A stretch of 64,000 nucleotides of DNA from Kaistia granuli DSM 23481 (GTDB lineage Bacteria > Pseudomonadota > Alphaproteobacteria > Rhizobiales > Kaistiaceae), in the NCBI RefSeq assembly GCF_000380505.1, contig NZ_AQYH01000016.1, forward strand, positions 1-64,000, given 5' to 3'. The position numbers and the translations under genes are program-made. Positions 45,439 through 54,276 of this stretch are shown one piece after another. The notes under the pieces were generated by a model. That model was not told the DNA's origin, made no database searches, and saw only the letters and a list, made by a program, of their open reading frames with translations. The stretch's first letter is position 1. Each line of letters starts with the position of its first letter.

Positions 45439-46242
45439 TCAGCCCGAAGCCGCGGCGACGGCGCGCTTCGCCATCACCTTGACCAGATTGGCCCGGTAGG
45501 CGGCCGAGCCGTGCAGGTCGGCGAGCATGCCGTCCGGATCGACCGTAAGCGGATCGAGCGCCGCCGGCGTGAGATTTCCGGCCAGCGCCGCCTCGAAGCT
45601 CGCCTCGCGATAGACGCCGTCCTGGCCGGCGCCGGTCACGCCAACCCGCACGTCGCCATCCTGCATCCGCGCCACGAAGACGCCGGCCATGGCATAGCGC
45701 GAGGCCGGGTTGGGAAATTTGGCGTAGGCCGCCCGGGATGGAATCGGGAAGCTCACGGAGACGAGGATCTCGCCTTCCTCGAGCGCCGTGGTGAACAGGC
45801 CCTGGAAGAAATCTTCCGCCGCCAGTTCGCGCTGCGTGGTGCGCAGCGTGGCGCCGAGCGCCAGCACGGCGGCGGGGTAGTCGGCGGCGGGATCATTATT
45901 GGCGAGGGAGCCGCCGATCGTGCCGCGATGGCGCACATGCGGATCGCCGATCTGGCCGGCAAGGGCCGAGAGCGCCGGCAGGGCGGCCTGGATCTCGCTG
46001 GAACCGGCCACCTCGGCATGGGTGACGGCGGCGCCGATCGTGACGGTGTCGGTGGTGACGGCGATCCCCTTCAGCGCCTCGAGCCGGCCGAGATCGACCA
46101 GGTCGGACGGCGCGGCAAGGCGCTGCTTCATCGTCGGCAGCAGGGTCATGCCGCCGGCGAGATAGCGGCCCTCGGCCGCCGAGGCGAACAGGCTCTGCGC
46201 TTCGGCAAGATCCTTCGGGCGGTGGTAGTTGGTCTCGTACAT
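45439..46242 (-). CDS. Molybdenum hydroxylase FAD subunit (CoxM-like)
   Basis: A 267-residue FAD-binding medium subunit of the xanthine dehydrogenase/CO dehydrogenase family. The two FAD motifs are present: RYLAGGMTLLPTMKQRL near residue 29 and TIGGSLANNDPAADYPA near 108. It lies 4 bp downstream of the [2Fe-2S] subunit gene and after a CoxG-like gene. The large molybdopterin subunit is missing from the window on either side, so its partner must be encoded elsewhere or the complex is non-functional. Confidence 0.9.
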   Translation of the reverse strand: MYETNYHRPKDLAEAQSLFASAAEGRYLAGGMTLLPTMKQRLAAPSDLVDLGRLEALKGIAVTTDTVTIGAAVTHAEVAGSSEIQAALPALSALAGQIGDPHVRHRGTIGGSLANNDPAADYPAAVLALGATLRTTQRELAAEDFFQGLFTTALEEGEILVSVSFPIPSRAAYAKFPNPASRYAMAGVFVARMQDGDVRVGVTGAGQDGVYREASFEAALAGNLTPAALDPLTVDPDGMLADLHGSAAYRANLVKVMAKRAVAAASG

Positions 46243-46246
46243 CGGA

Positions 46247-46735
<489 letters not shown>

Positions 46736-46801
46736 GAAACTCCTCCCTCTCCGGCGGCCTGTGGTGGGCACGGCCGGAAAAACCTCATGCGCGTCGTGTT
46801 C

Positions 46802-47494
46802 TTATCGGCTGGCCACCGCCAGGAAGACGATGACGACCAGCAGGGCGAGCAGGCCCCAGACATAGGGGCCGCCGAGGAAGCCGCGGCTCGCGGCGACTTC
46901 GACTTCTTCCTCGATTTCTTCCGCGACTTCGCCGAGGTCGAGCGCCTCGTCGTCGATCTTGTGCTCGATGCGGTCCGTCAGTTCTTCCGTGGCGGCTGCG
47001 TCGGCGGCATCGGGGCTGGTCGGGGTGGTCAGCGAGGAGGCCATTGTCGGCTCGTCTCCAGAAAGGCGGGTGGCAAATGCGCCGAAGAAATCATCGGCCA
47101 TCTTCTTGGCTGTGCTGTCTATCAGTCTTGAGCCGAGTTGCGCCAGCTTGCCGCCGACCTGGCCTTTCACGACATAGGTCAAAAGCGTCGCGTCGCCATC
47201 CTCGGCGAGCCGCACATCGGCGCCGCCCTTGGCGAAGCCGGCGACGCCGCCCTTGCCTTCGCCGGAGATCGTGTAGCTCTCGGGCGGGTTGACGTTGGTC
47301 AGCGTGACATTGCCGACGAAGGTCGCCTTGACCGGCCCGACCTTGGCGACGACCTTGGCGCTCATGGCGTCTTCCGCCGTCCGCGTCAGTTCCTCGCAGC
47401 CGGGAATGCAGGCCCTCAGGACATCCGGATCGTTCAGCGCGCGCCAGACCGCGTCGCGCCTGGCGGGGATCCGGTATTCGCCCGTCATTTCCAT
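46802..47494 (-). CDS. CoxG-like SRPBCC protein with C-terminal membrane anchor
   Basis: A 230-residue carbon monoxide dehydrogenase subunit G family protein. The START/SRPBCC fold covers residues 1 to about 150 (GEYRIPARRDAVWRALNDPDVLRACIPGCEEL). An acidic linker (ELTDRIEHKIDDEALDLGEVAEEIEEEVE in substance) leads to one C-terminal membrane helix, WGLLALLVVIVFLAVAS. CoxG proteins anchor the CoxSML enzyme to the inner membrane. It is the first gene of the incomplete cox-like operon. Confidence 0.9.
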   Translation of the reverse strand: MEMTGEYRIPARRDAVWRALNDPDVLRACIPGCEELTRTAEDAMSAKVVAKVGPVKATFVGNVTLTNVNPPESYTISGEGKGGVAGFAKGGADVRLAEDGDATLLTYVVKGQVGGKLAQLGSRLIDSTAKKMADDFFGAFATRLSGDEPTMASSLTTPTSPDAADAAATEELTDRIEHKIDDEALDLGEVAEEIEEEVEVAASRGFLGGPYVWGLLALLVVIVFLAVASR

Positions 47495-47673
47495 CAGTCA
47501 TGGTCCCTAGTCGGGCGGCTGGCAAACCTGCCTGCTGCCTTGATCGGCGCGTCGTCGCGCCAGCGATCCTTGCAGGTTCATCTTGCATGGGCCTTCTGGC
47601 AACGGCAAGCCGGGCCGCGTGTTCCTCGTCGGGATCGATTGGCTTTCGTCGCGCCGAACGCTATGAACCGACG

Positions 47674-48651
47674 ATGAAGACCGCTTCCGACATTCCGCCC
47701 GCACGGGGCACCAGCACGCCGGCCTCGCGCTGGCCCGTCATGCTCGAGACCGAGGGTTGGCCCGATTACGCGCTGATCGATTCCGGCCATGGCCGGAAGC
47801 TGGAGCGCTACGGCCCCTATCGGATCGTTCGCCCCGAGGCGCAGGCGCTGTGGACGCCGCGTCTTTCGGCCGAGGAATGGGATCGCGCCGACGCGATCTT
47901 CACCGGCGCCAAGGACGAGGATTCCGACGGCCGCTGGAAATACAGGAAGCCGATCGGCGAGACCTGGCCGATGGCCTGGCCGCTGCCGCGCGCCGTCGGC
48001 GAGGGCGAGGTGCGCTTCCTCGGCCGCTTCACCGCCTTCCGCCATGTCGGCTTCTTCCCGGAGCAGGAGATGCACTGGGCCTGGTTCGGCAAGAAGATCC
48101 GCGAGGCGAACTACGCCGACGCCAAGCGCCAGCCGAAGGTGCTGAACCTGTTCGGCTATACCGGCATCGCCTCCTTCGTCGCCGCCATGGCCGGCGCCCA
48201 GGTGACGCATGTCGACGCCTCGAAGAAGGCGATCGGCTGGGCTCGCGACAACCAGACCATGTCGGGGATCGCTGATCTGCCGGTGCGCTGGATTGTCGAC
48301 GACGCGATGAAGTTCGTGCAGCGCGAGGTGCGCCGCGGCTCGAAATATGACGGCATCATCCTCGATCCGCCGAAATTCGGCCGCGGCCCGAATGGCGAGG
48401 TTTGGGACATCTTCGAGCGCCTGCCCGAGATGATGGCGCTCTGCCGCCAGCTGCTCGCCGACGATGCGCTGTTCCTCTGCCTCTCCGCCTATTCGATCCG
48501 CGCCTCGTTCATGGCGATCCACGAGACCTCGGCCGAGGCGCTTTCCGGCCTGCCGGGCACGCTCGAATCGGGCGAATTGCTGATCCGCGAGGAAGGCGGC
48601 GGCCGCACCCTCTCCACGTCCCTTTTCTCCAGGTGGTCCCGCGATGGCTGA
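47674..48651 (+). CDS. Class I SAM-dependent rRNA methyltransferase (RlmI/RlmK-like)
   Basis: A 325-residue methyltransferase. The SAM-binding motif VLNLFGYTGIASFVAAMAGAQVTHVDASKKAI in substance is near residues 155-186, the catalytic-loop motif LDPPKFGRGPNGEVW near 230. These features place it with the RlmI/YccW large-subunit rRNA cytosine methyltransferases, though the N-terminal PUA domain appears to be absent. The ATG at 47674 lacks a clear ribosome-binding site; an ATG at 47740 is an alternative. Its 3' end overlaps the next methyltransferase gene by 8 bp. Confidence 0.85.
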   Translation: MKTASDIPPARGTSTPASRWPVMLETEGWPDYALIDSGHGRKLERYGPYRIVRPEAQALWTPRLSAEEWDRADAIFTGAKDEDSDGRWKYRKPIGETWPMAWPLPRAVGEGEVRFLGRFTAFRHVGFFPEQEMHWAWFGKKIREANYADAKRQPKVLNLFGYTGIASFVAAMAGAQVTHVDASKKAIGWARDNQTMSGIADLPVRWIVDDAMKFVQREVRRGSKYDGIILDPPKFGRGPNGEVWDIFERLPEMMALCRQLLADDALFLCLSAYSIRASFMAIHETSAEALSGLPGTLESGELLIREEGGGRTLSTSLFSRWSRDG

Positions 48652-49480
48652 TCATTCCTCGATTGCCGCGCCCGGCGCGGTCAGGACCATCACCAGCCTG
48701 ACCAATCCGACGATCAAGGATATCCGCGCCCTCGCCTTGCCGAAGAACCGCAAGGAGAGCGGCCTCTTCGTCACCGAGGGCATGAAGCTGGTCGCCGACG
48801 CGGTCGAGGAAGACTGGCCGATCAAGATTCTCGTCTATGGCGCCAAGGTCGCGGATCATCCGGTCGTCAAGCGCGTCGCCACGACGGCCCACGCGAGGGG
48901 CGGTGATGTTCTGGAAGTCTCGGAAGCGGTGCTTTCAAAAATCACGCGCCGCGACAATCCGCAGATGGTGGTCGGCGTCTTCGAGCAGAAGCTGACGCCG
49001 AAGAGCGAGATCCGGCCCGGTCCCGCTGGCGTCTGGGTGGCGCTTGAGGGCATCAAGGATCCCGGCAATCTCGGCACCATCATCCGCACGGCCGACGCGG
49101 TCGGCGCCGAGGGCGTCATCCTGGTCGGCGACACGGTCGATCCGTTCGGCGTCGAGGCGGTCCGCGCCACCATGGGATCGATCTTCCACATGAAGCTCGC
49201 CCGCATGGGCGTCGACGAGTTCAAGGCATGGCGGAAGGGCTGGCCCGGCATCGTCGTCGGCACGCATCTCTCCGGCAAGTCGGACTATCGCACGATCGAT
49301 TATGACCGGCCGGTGATGCTGTTCATGGGCAATGAGCAATCCGGCCTGCCGGAGGATCTCGCCGCCACCTGTGATCACCTGGTCAAGATCCCGCAGGCGG
49401 GAAGGGCGGATTCGCTCAATCTGGCGATCGCCACCGGCGTGATGCTCTACGAGATCCGCCGCGACAAGCTGAAGCTCTGA
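48644..49480 (+). CDS. TrmH/SpoU-family RNA 2'-O-methyltransferase
   Basis: A 278-residue SPOUT methyltransferase acting on ribose 2'-hydroxyls of tRNA or rRNA. The N-terminal substrate-binding region is TSLTNPTIKDIRALALPKNRKESGLFVTEG in substance. SPOUT motif 1 is ALEGIKDPGNLGTIIRTADAVGA, motif 2 VMLFMGNEQSGLP, and motif 3 IPQAGRADSLNLAIATGVMLYE. It overlaps the preceding methyltransferase gene and is followed 71 bp later by lspA. Confidence 0.93.
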   Translation: MADHSSIAAPGAVRTITSLTNPTIKDIRALALPKNRKESGLFVTEGMKLVADAVEEDWPIKILVYGAKVADHPVVKRVATTAHARGGDVLEVSEAVLSKITRRDNPQMVVGVFEQKLTPKSEIRPGPAGVWVALEGIKDPGNLGTIIRTADAVGAEGVILVGDTVDPFGVEAVRATMGSIFHMKLARMGVDEFKAWRKGWPGIVVGTHLSGKSDYRTIDYDRPVMLFMGNEQSGLPEDLAATCDHLVKIPQAGRADSLNLAIATGVMLYEIRRDKLKL

Positions 49481-49551
49481 CATCCTGCCGGTGCGCGCGC
49501 CCTTGCCGCGAACCGGTGCCCATTTGGCTCGAAAACAATCCGGAACCCGTG

Positions 49552-50076
49552 ATGACGCCTGAGACGGACATCAAGGCCGAGACCGCCGCCGCCCGAATTC
49601 CGGGGCCGCTCTCGGCGCTCGGCCTCGCGATCATCGCGCTGACGGTGGTGATCGACCAGGTTTCGAAATGGATTGCCGACGCCAATCTGGTCTACCAGCA
49701 GGGCATCGAGCTGGTGCCGAATTTGCTGGCGCTTTACCGCGTCAACAATACCGGCATCGCCTTCTCGCTCGGCGACAGCGCCGACAGCGTCATGCTGGTC
49801 GTGCTGACCTCGATCGTGACGGGGGTCGTGCTTTATGTCTGGCGCGGCTCGACCGAGGGCGGCCGCCTCGGCACCGCCGCCTTCGCGCTGATCACCGGCG
49901 GCGCGCTCGGCAATCTGATCGACCGCGTCTGGCACGGCCATGTCATCGACTTCCTGTTCCTGCACTGGGGCGCGCGCGGCTTCTTCGTCTTCAACCTGGC
50001 CGACGTCGCCCTGACGATCGGCCCGGTGCTGCTCGCCTGGGTCTATCTGTTCCACGGCGGCAAGAAGGCGGGCTGA
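49552..50076 (+). CDS. lspA: Lipoprotein signal peptidase (signal peptidase II)
   Basis: A 174-residue inner-membrane aspartyl protease that cleaves lipoprotein signal peptides. Four membrane segments are visible. The conserved boxes are VIDQVSKW, YRVNNTGIAFSLG, GNLIDRVWHGHVIDFL (first catalytic Asp) and FNLADVALTIG (second catalytic Asp). I choose the ATG at 49552; a GTG at 49516 would add 12 residues without family support. Confidence 0.96.
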   Translation: MTPETDIKAETAAARIPGPLSALGLAIIALTVVIDQVSKWIADANLVYQQGIELVPNLLALYRVNNTGIAFSLGDSADSVMLVVLTSIVTGVVLYVWRGSTEGGRLGTAAFALITGGALGNLIDRVWHGHVIDFLFLHWGARGFFVFNLADVALTIGPVLLAWVYLFHGGKKAG

Positions 50077-50154
50077 GCCCGGCCTGCCACCCTCACCCAA
50101 CCTCTCCCGCAGGCGGAAGAGGGAGCGCGGCGCGAGTTGCCGCTTCTTGCCTGA

Positions 50155-50198
50155 ACCTCCCCCTTGAGGGGAGGTCGAAAACGCCCTTCGCGTTTTCG
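50155..50198. terminator. Double hairpin between convergent lspA and the URC4 gene
   Basis: ACCTCCCC/GGGGAGGT (50155-50162, 50168-50175) and CGAAAACGC/GCGTTTTCG (50176-50184, 50190-50198) form two adjacent stems in the gap between convergent genes. They probably end both transcripts, and the sequence style suggests a dispersed repeat. Confidence 0.6.
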
Positions 50199-50233
50199 GG
50201 AGGGGGCGGCTGGCGGCCTGCGCCAACAGCCCC

Positions 50234-51469
50234 TCAAAACACCGTGCCGTCGCTCTCGATCGCGAGCGGCGGGCCGCCCTTGGCGCGCTTTTCCCTGGCG
50301 ATCCGGCGGCCGGCCGCCCAGGTGCCGCCTTCCAGAACTTTTGCCAAGGGCAACGCCTCCGCGTCGAGCCCGAGCTTTTCGCGGATCAGCGCCGCCGTGC
50401 GGTCGAGCAGCGCCACCGTCAGCGCCCGCCATTCGACGATGAACTCGTCGCCCGCCTTCCAGCGCTTGCCTGTCGCGGACGAATCCTTCGGCACCAGCAC
50501 GCCGAGATCGAGGAACAAGCCGCCATTGCGGTATTCCGGCAGGCCGGTCAGCCCGTCGAGATCGACGACCTCGACGCCGGTCCAGATCAGCGGCTCGATC
50601 AGAGAATAGGTCAGCCATTGCGACAGCTTGTGGAACGGCATCAGGCCCGAGGTCGCGTCGTCGGTCGTGAGCCTCCTGTGCTCCCAGGTGTCGCCGAGCG
50701 CGACGCCCTCGCGCAGCAGTCGGCTTGGCCAGATCGGCCCGAACGCCTCCAGCACCAGCTCCAGGATCTTTGGCGCGGAGACTTTGCCTTCCTCATCGGC
50801 GCTGGCGAGCACCGTGTCGAACAGCCCGCCCGGACGCGCTTCCTCCGTGCCGAACAGGTCGGCGCGGTCGGCGACGACCCGGCCGAGCGCGTTCAGGAGC
50901 TTGGCCCGGCCTTCGAGCCCGACCATCGGGTTCTCGGGCGTGACCTGGAATCCCTCGGCGAGGTCGCTTGCCTCCAGCACGGCGAGGGCCGCCGCGTCAG
51001 CGCGGAGCGGATCGGCAGGATCCTGCGAGAACAGGCCCGAGGCGAACATGGCGAAGCTCGCGACGCCGAGGCCTTCCGAGCGGGAGAACGTCTCGCCGGT
51101 CGCTGTCTCGTGGTAGCGCCAGTCGGGGCCGGCGCCGGCGTCGAGCAGCACGCTGACGATGGCGAGGTCGTAGGCCGCGCGGCCGAAGACGAGTGGATCG
51201 GTGATGCCGGCGGCGTCGACCAGCCCGCCGAAGCGGTCGATCTGCCCGGCCTCGAAATGGCGCCAGCGCGCATGGAACGGGATTTCGAGCTCCGGATAGT
51301 TCTCGCGGATCGTCTCGATGACGTAGTCGGCAACCGCCGGAAGCTTTGCGAGATCGACGGTGAAATGGTCGAGCTCTCCAGTGATGGCGAGATCGAGCAG
51401 CCGGTTGGCGCGCTCGCGCACGGCGCTGGCGGTGAGGAGGGAAGGGATCGAGGCCAAGGGAAGCTCCAT
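50234..51469 (-). CDS. URC4/Urg3 family protein (DUF1688), uracil catabolism
   Basis: A 411-residue DUF1688 protein, the family of yeast URC4 and Aspergillus urg3, required for the URC route of uracil catabolism. The N-terminal LLTASAVRERANRLLDLAITGELDHFTVDL, the central FHARWRHFEAGQIDR and GLMPFHKLSQWLTYSLIEPLIW in substance, and LPEYRNGGLFLDLGVL are the family features I recall. Its exact reaction is not settled. It is the downstream partner of the URC1-type GTP cyclohydrolase II homologue, separated by a repeat. The pairing is the hallmark of this pathway. Confidence 0.85.
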   Translation of the reverse strand: MELPLASIPSLLTASAVRERANRLLDLAITGELDHFTVDLAKLPAVADYVIETIRENYPELEIPFHARWRHFEAGQIDRFGGLVDAAGITDPLVFGRAAYDLAIVSVLLDAGAGPDWRYHETATGETFSRSEGLGVASFAMFASGLFSQDPADPLRADAAALAVLEASDLAEGFQVTPENPMVGLEGRAKLLNALGRVVADRADLFGTEEARPGGLFDTVLASADEEGKVSAPKILELVLEAFGPIWPSRLLREGVALGDTWEHRRLTTDDATSGLMPFHKLSQWLTYSLIEPLIWTGVEVVDLDGLTGLPEYRNGGLFLDLGVLVPKDSSATGKRWKAGDEFIVEWRALTVALLDRTAALIREKLGLDAEALPLAKVLEGGTWAAGRRIAREKRAKGGPPLAIESDGTVF

Positions 51470-51497
51470 GGTCAGGGGGACGCGATTGCCTCGCTCC

Positions 51498-51633
51498 AAT
51501 TCCCTCCCCCTTTTGGGGCGGGCTAGGGAGGGCGTACCTGCGCCGTCGTCTCCGATGAATTTATTGGGGCGGCAAACGCCCGGCGTACAGCCGGTACCCC
51601 CACCCCGGCCCTCCCCGCAAGGGGAGGGGGAAG
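51498..51633. repeat. Dispersed intergenic repeat, copy B
   Basis: This 136-bp element lies between the URC1 and URC4 genes and shares its ends with copy A: AATTCCCTCCCCCTT at the left and AAGGGGAGGGGGAAG at the right. It keeps four G-runs on the plus strand (51515-51532: G4-C-G3-CTA-G3-A-G3) and four on the minus strand (51597-51616), while the centre is different. Confidence 0.75.
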
Positions 51634-51642
51634 AATGAGCTC

Positions 51643-52899
51643 TCAGTATTTCTCCAGCGAGCGTCCGACGGTATGGGCGAGGTCGTCGGCCGAGGGAGGC
51701 GCGTCGGCGCTGAAATAGCCGGCCGCCTTCTTCGCCTCCATCTCGACGCGGGCGTCGATCGGGATCAGCGCGTCGGGCAGCGGCACGCGCTCGCGGATCT
51801 CGATGCCGGAGCTGGTGATCGCCTCGTATTTCATGTCCGACATCGAGACGAAGCGATCAATCCGGGTGATGCCGAGCCAATGCAGCACGTCCGGCATCAA
51901 TTGCTGGAAGCGGGCGTCCTGCACGCCGGCGACGCATTCGGTGCGCTCGAAATAGGTCGCCGCCTGGTCGCCGCCCTGCTGCCGCTTGCGGGCATTGTAG
52001 ACGAGGAACTTCGTCACTTCGCCGAGCGCGCGACCTTCCTTGCGATTGTAGACGATGAGGCCGACGCCGCCCGCCTGCGCTTCCTTCACCGCCTCCTCGA
52101 TGCCGTGGATGAGGTAGGGCCGGCAGGTGCAGATGTCGGAGCCGAACACGTCGGAGCCGTTGCATTCGTCATGCACGCGGCAGGCGAGGCGCCGTTTCGG
52201 GTCGGCGATCGCGTCGGCGTCGCCGAAGATGTAGAGCGTGATGCCGCCGATCGGCGGCAGGAACAGGTCGAGGTCGGGCCTCGTCACCAGCTCGGGATAC
52301 ATTCCGCCGGTCTGCTCGAACAGCGAGCGGCGCAATTGTTCCTCGGCGACGCCGAAGCGCGCGGCGATGCCCGGCAGGTGCCAGACCGGATCGAGCGCCG
52401 CCTTGGTGACCGAGACGTCGCCATTCTCGTGCACGATGGCGCCGTCGATCGGGATGCGCTTCAGCCGGATTGCCTCATGCAGCTCGATCATGGTGAGCCG
52501 CGCCTTGGTGACGGCGATGGTCGGCCGGATGTCGACGCCCTCGGCGATGAGATCGCTGAACAGGTCGGCGGCGAGATGGCCGAACGGATCGAGCGAAACG
52601 ATCCTTCCCGGCTCCGACCATTGCGGATGCGGGCCGATCGTCACCGCCGGCGAGGTATTGCGGAAATCCGGCCGCTGGATCGGGTTCAGCGCGCCGGACG
52701 AGACGGCGAGCGCCCGGTAGAGCGAATAGGAGCCGCCATGCGTGCCGATGGTGTTGCGGTCGGAAGGGTTCGAGACCGTGCCGATGACCGGGCCGCGTCG
52801 GCGGGGGTCAGGGTCGCCCCAATGGATCGGAAAGCGGACCGGCGCCTGGGCGCCCGGATGCGAGGTCAGGCGGATATGCGTCGAACGGTTGATCGTCAT
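51643..52899 (-). CDS. URC1-type GTP cyclohydrolase II homologue (uracil catabolism)
   Basis: A 418-residue protein with a GTP cyclohydrolase II-like C-terminal domain and a roughly 170-residue N-terminal extension. The extension contains DRNTIGTHGGSYSLYRALAV, which I associate with URC1/urg1 proteins rather than riboflavin RibA. The zinc cysteines are conserved (CRVHDECNGSD and DICTCRPYL), and the catalytic loop reads VYNRKEGRALGE. URC1 acts on a uracil nucleotide or riboside instead of GTP in the URC pathway. Co-orientation with the URC4 gene supports this. A riboflavin role is the alternative, but no rib gene is near. Confidence 0.85.
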   Translation of the reverse strand: MTINRSTHIRLTSHPGAQAPVRFPIHWGDPDPRRRGPVIGTVSNPSDRNTIGTHGGSYSLYRALAVSSGALNPIQRPDFRNTSPAVTIGPHPQWSEPGRIVSLDPFGHLAADLFSDLIAEGVDIRPTIAVTKARLTMIELHEAIRLKRIPIDGAIVHENGDVSVTKAALDPVWHLPGIAARFGVAEEQLRRSLFEQTGGMYPELVTRPDLDLFLPPIGGITLYIFGDADAIADPKRRLACRVHDECNGSDVFGSDICTCRPYLIHGIEEAVKEAQAGGVGLIVYNRKEGRALGEVTKFLVYNARKRQQGGDQAATYFERTECVAGVQDARFQQLMPDVLHWLGITRIDRFVSMSDMKYEAITSSGIEIRERVPLPDALIPIDARVEMEAKKAAGYFSADAPPSADDLAHTVGRSLEKY

Positions 52900-52980
52900 G
52901 ATGCTCCAACGGCTTGCAAGAGCACGCCAGCATGATCCGTGACGCAGCGGAAGGGAAGAAAATTCGCGTGGTCGCCTCGG

Positions 52981-53082
52981 CGTCATCCCCGCGCAGGCGG
53001 GGATCCATGCAGCCGAAGCACTGGGAGGCCCGCACCCCCGGGAAACCCGGCTGCTGGATCCCGGGTCAAGCTCGGGATGACG
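52981..53082. repeat. Palindromic intergenic repeat (CGTCATCCC type)
   Basis: A 102-bp element bounded by CGTCATCCC (52981-52989) and its inverse GGGATGACG (53074-53082), with an internal GGGGATCC...GGATCCCGGG pair. It fills much of the 283-bp gap between galM and the URC1 gene, which holds no gene. A half copy occurs at 62691-62717. Such elements are common, non-coding and transcribed as hairpins. Confidence 0.7.
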
Positions 53083-53182
53083 GCGAGGGTGGGGGAGGGT
53101 GGAGCGAGCCGCCCAAGTCCGACAAAGCCGAAGGAGAGTCCTCCCGGCTCACCGCCATGCGAAGGCAGGATTGGCCCCGTTC

Positions 53183-54196
53183 TCAGCCCGTGCGGCTGAA
53201 GGAGAACAGCGTCTCCTGGCGATAGGTCTCGCCGGGGCGCAGGATCGCGTCCGGGAAGTCCTTCTGGTTCGGTGCGTCGGGGAAGAGCTGCGGCTCCAGG
53301 CAGAGGCCGGCATTGGCGCCATAGACCTCGCCGTTCAGGCCCGCATCCCGCGCCTTGATCATGTGGCCGCCATAGAACTGCACGCCCGGCTCGGTCGACA
53401 GGATGTCGAGCGCGACGCCGCTGTTCTTCGAGGCGAGGCGTGCCAGCGGATGCGGTGTCGCCGTCTTGGCGCGGGTGACGACGAAATTGTGGTCATAGCT
53501 GTCGACCACGCCGTCGCTGCCCTCGCCGACGTGGCGGCCGGCGCGGAAATCGAACGGCGTGCCCGCGACGGGGCGGAATTCGCCGGTCGGGATCTTGCCG
53601 GCGTCGACCGGCAGGTAGGTCTCGGCCGGGATCGTCAGCACGTGATCGCGGATCGTGCCGGCGCCGTCGAGGTTGAAATAGCTATGCTGGGCCAGATTGA
53701 CCGGCGTCGGCTTGTCGGTTGTGGCGGTGATCGAGGTCTTGAGCGTGCCGGGCGCGTCGACCGAATAGGTCAGCTCGACATCGAGTTTGCCCGGATAGCC
53801 TTCGTCGCCATCTTCGCCGGTGATGCCGAGCGTCACGCTCGACGCATCGGCGCGAAGCAGCTTCCAGACGCGCGTGCCAAATCCCTTGAAGCCGCCATGC
53901 AGATGGTTCGGCGCCTCGTTGGGCGAGACCTGGAACGGCGTTCCGTCGATGGTGAAGCGCCCGCCGGCGATGCGGTTGGCGAAGCGGCCGGCGACGGCGC
54001 CGAAATAGTTGGGGTTGCGCAGATAGCCCTCGATCGTGTCGTAGCCGAGCACGAGCGGATGGGGAACGCCGGCGAGCCGGATGTCCTGGATGACCGCGCC
54101 ATAGGTGAGGATCGTCGCCGTGAGATCGCCGTTCGAGATGGTGACGGCATCGACGGCAGTGCCGTCCGGCAGGGCGCCGAAGGAGCGGGAAGGCAT
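53183..54196 (-). CDS. galM: Aldose 1-epimerase (galactose mutarotase)
   Basis: A 337-residue galactose-mutarotase-like enzyme interconverting alpha and beta aldoses. Conserved residues are in NPNYFGAVAGRFANRIAGGRF (substrate Arg), APNHLHGGFKGF (His), LAQHSYFNLDG (catalytic His) and the C-terminal GLCLEPQLFPDAPNQ with the catalytic Glu. The ATG at 54196 follows GGAG. It lies downstream of the phosphohexomutase gene on the same strand. Confidence 0.94.
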   Translation of the reverse strand: MPSRSFGALPDGTAVDAVTISNGDLTATILTYGAVIQDIRLAGVPHPLVLGYDTIEGYLRNPNYFGAVAGRFANRIAGGRFTIDGTPFQVSPNEAPNHLHGGFKGFGTRVWKLLRADASSVTLGITGEDGDEGYPGKLDVELTYSVDAPGTLKTSITATTDKPTPVNLAQHSYFNLDGAGTIRDHVLTIPAETYLPVDAGKIPTGEFRPVAGTPFDFRAGRHVGEGSDGVVDSYDHNFVVTRAKTATPHPLARLASKNSGVALDILSTEPGVQFYGGHMIKARDAGLNGEVYGANAGLCLEPQLFPDAPNQKDFPDAILRPGETYRQETLFSFSRTG

Positions 54197-54232
54197 GGGG
54201 ACGTCTCCGCAGCAGGGTTGGTTAGGGGCAAT

Positions 54233-54267
54233 GGGTCGATCGACCCTCCCCCGGCGGGAGAGGGTCG
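54233..54267 (-). terminator. Palindrome and hairpin between pgm and galM
   Basis: GGGTCGATCGACCC (54233-54246) is a perfect 14-bp palindrome. Alternatively CGACCCTC (54241-54248) pairs with GAGGGTCG (54260-54267). The structure lies just after the phosphohexomutase stop codon and could attenuate or end transcription into galM. Confidence 0.5.
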
Positions 54268-54276
54268 CGAATGGGC

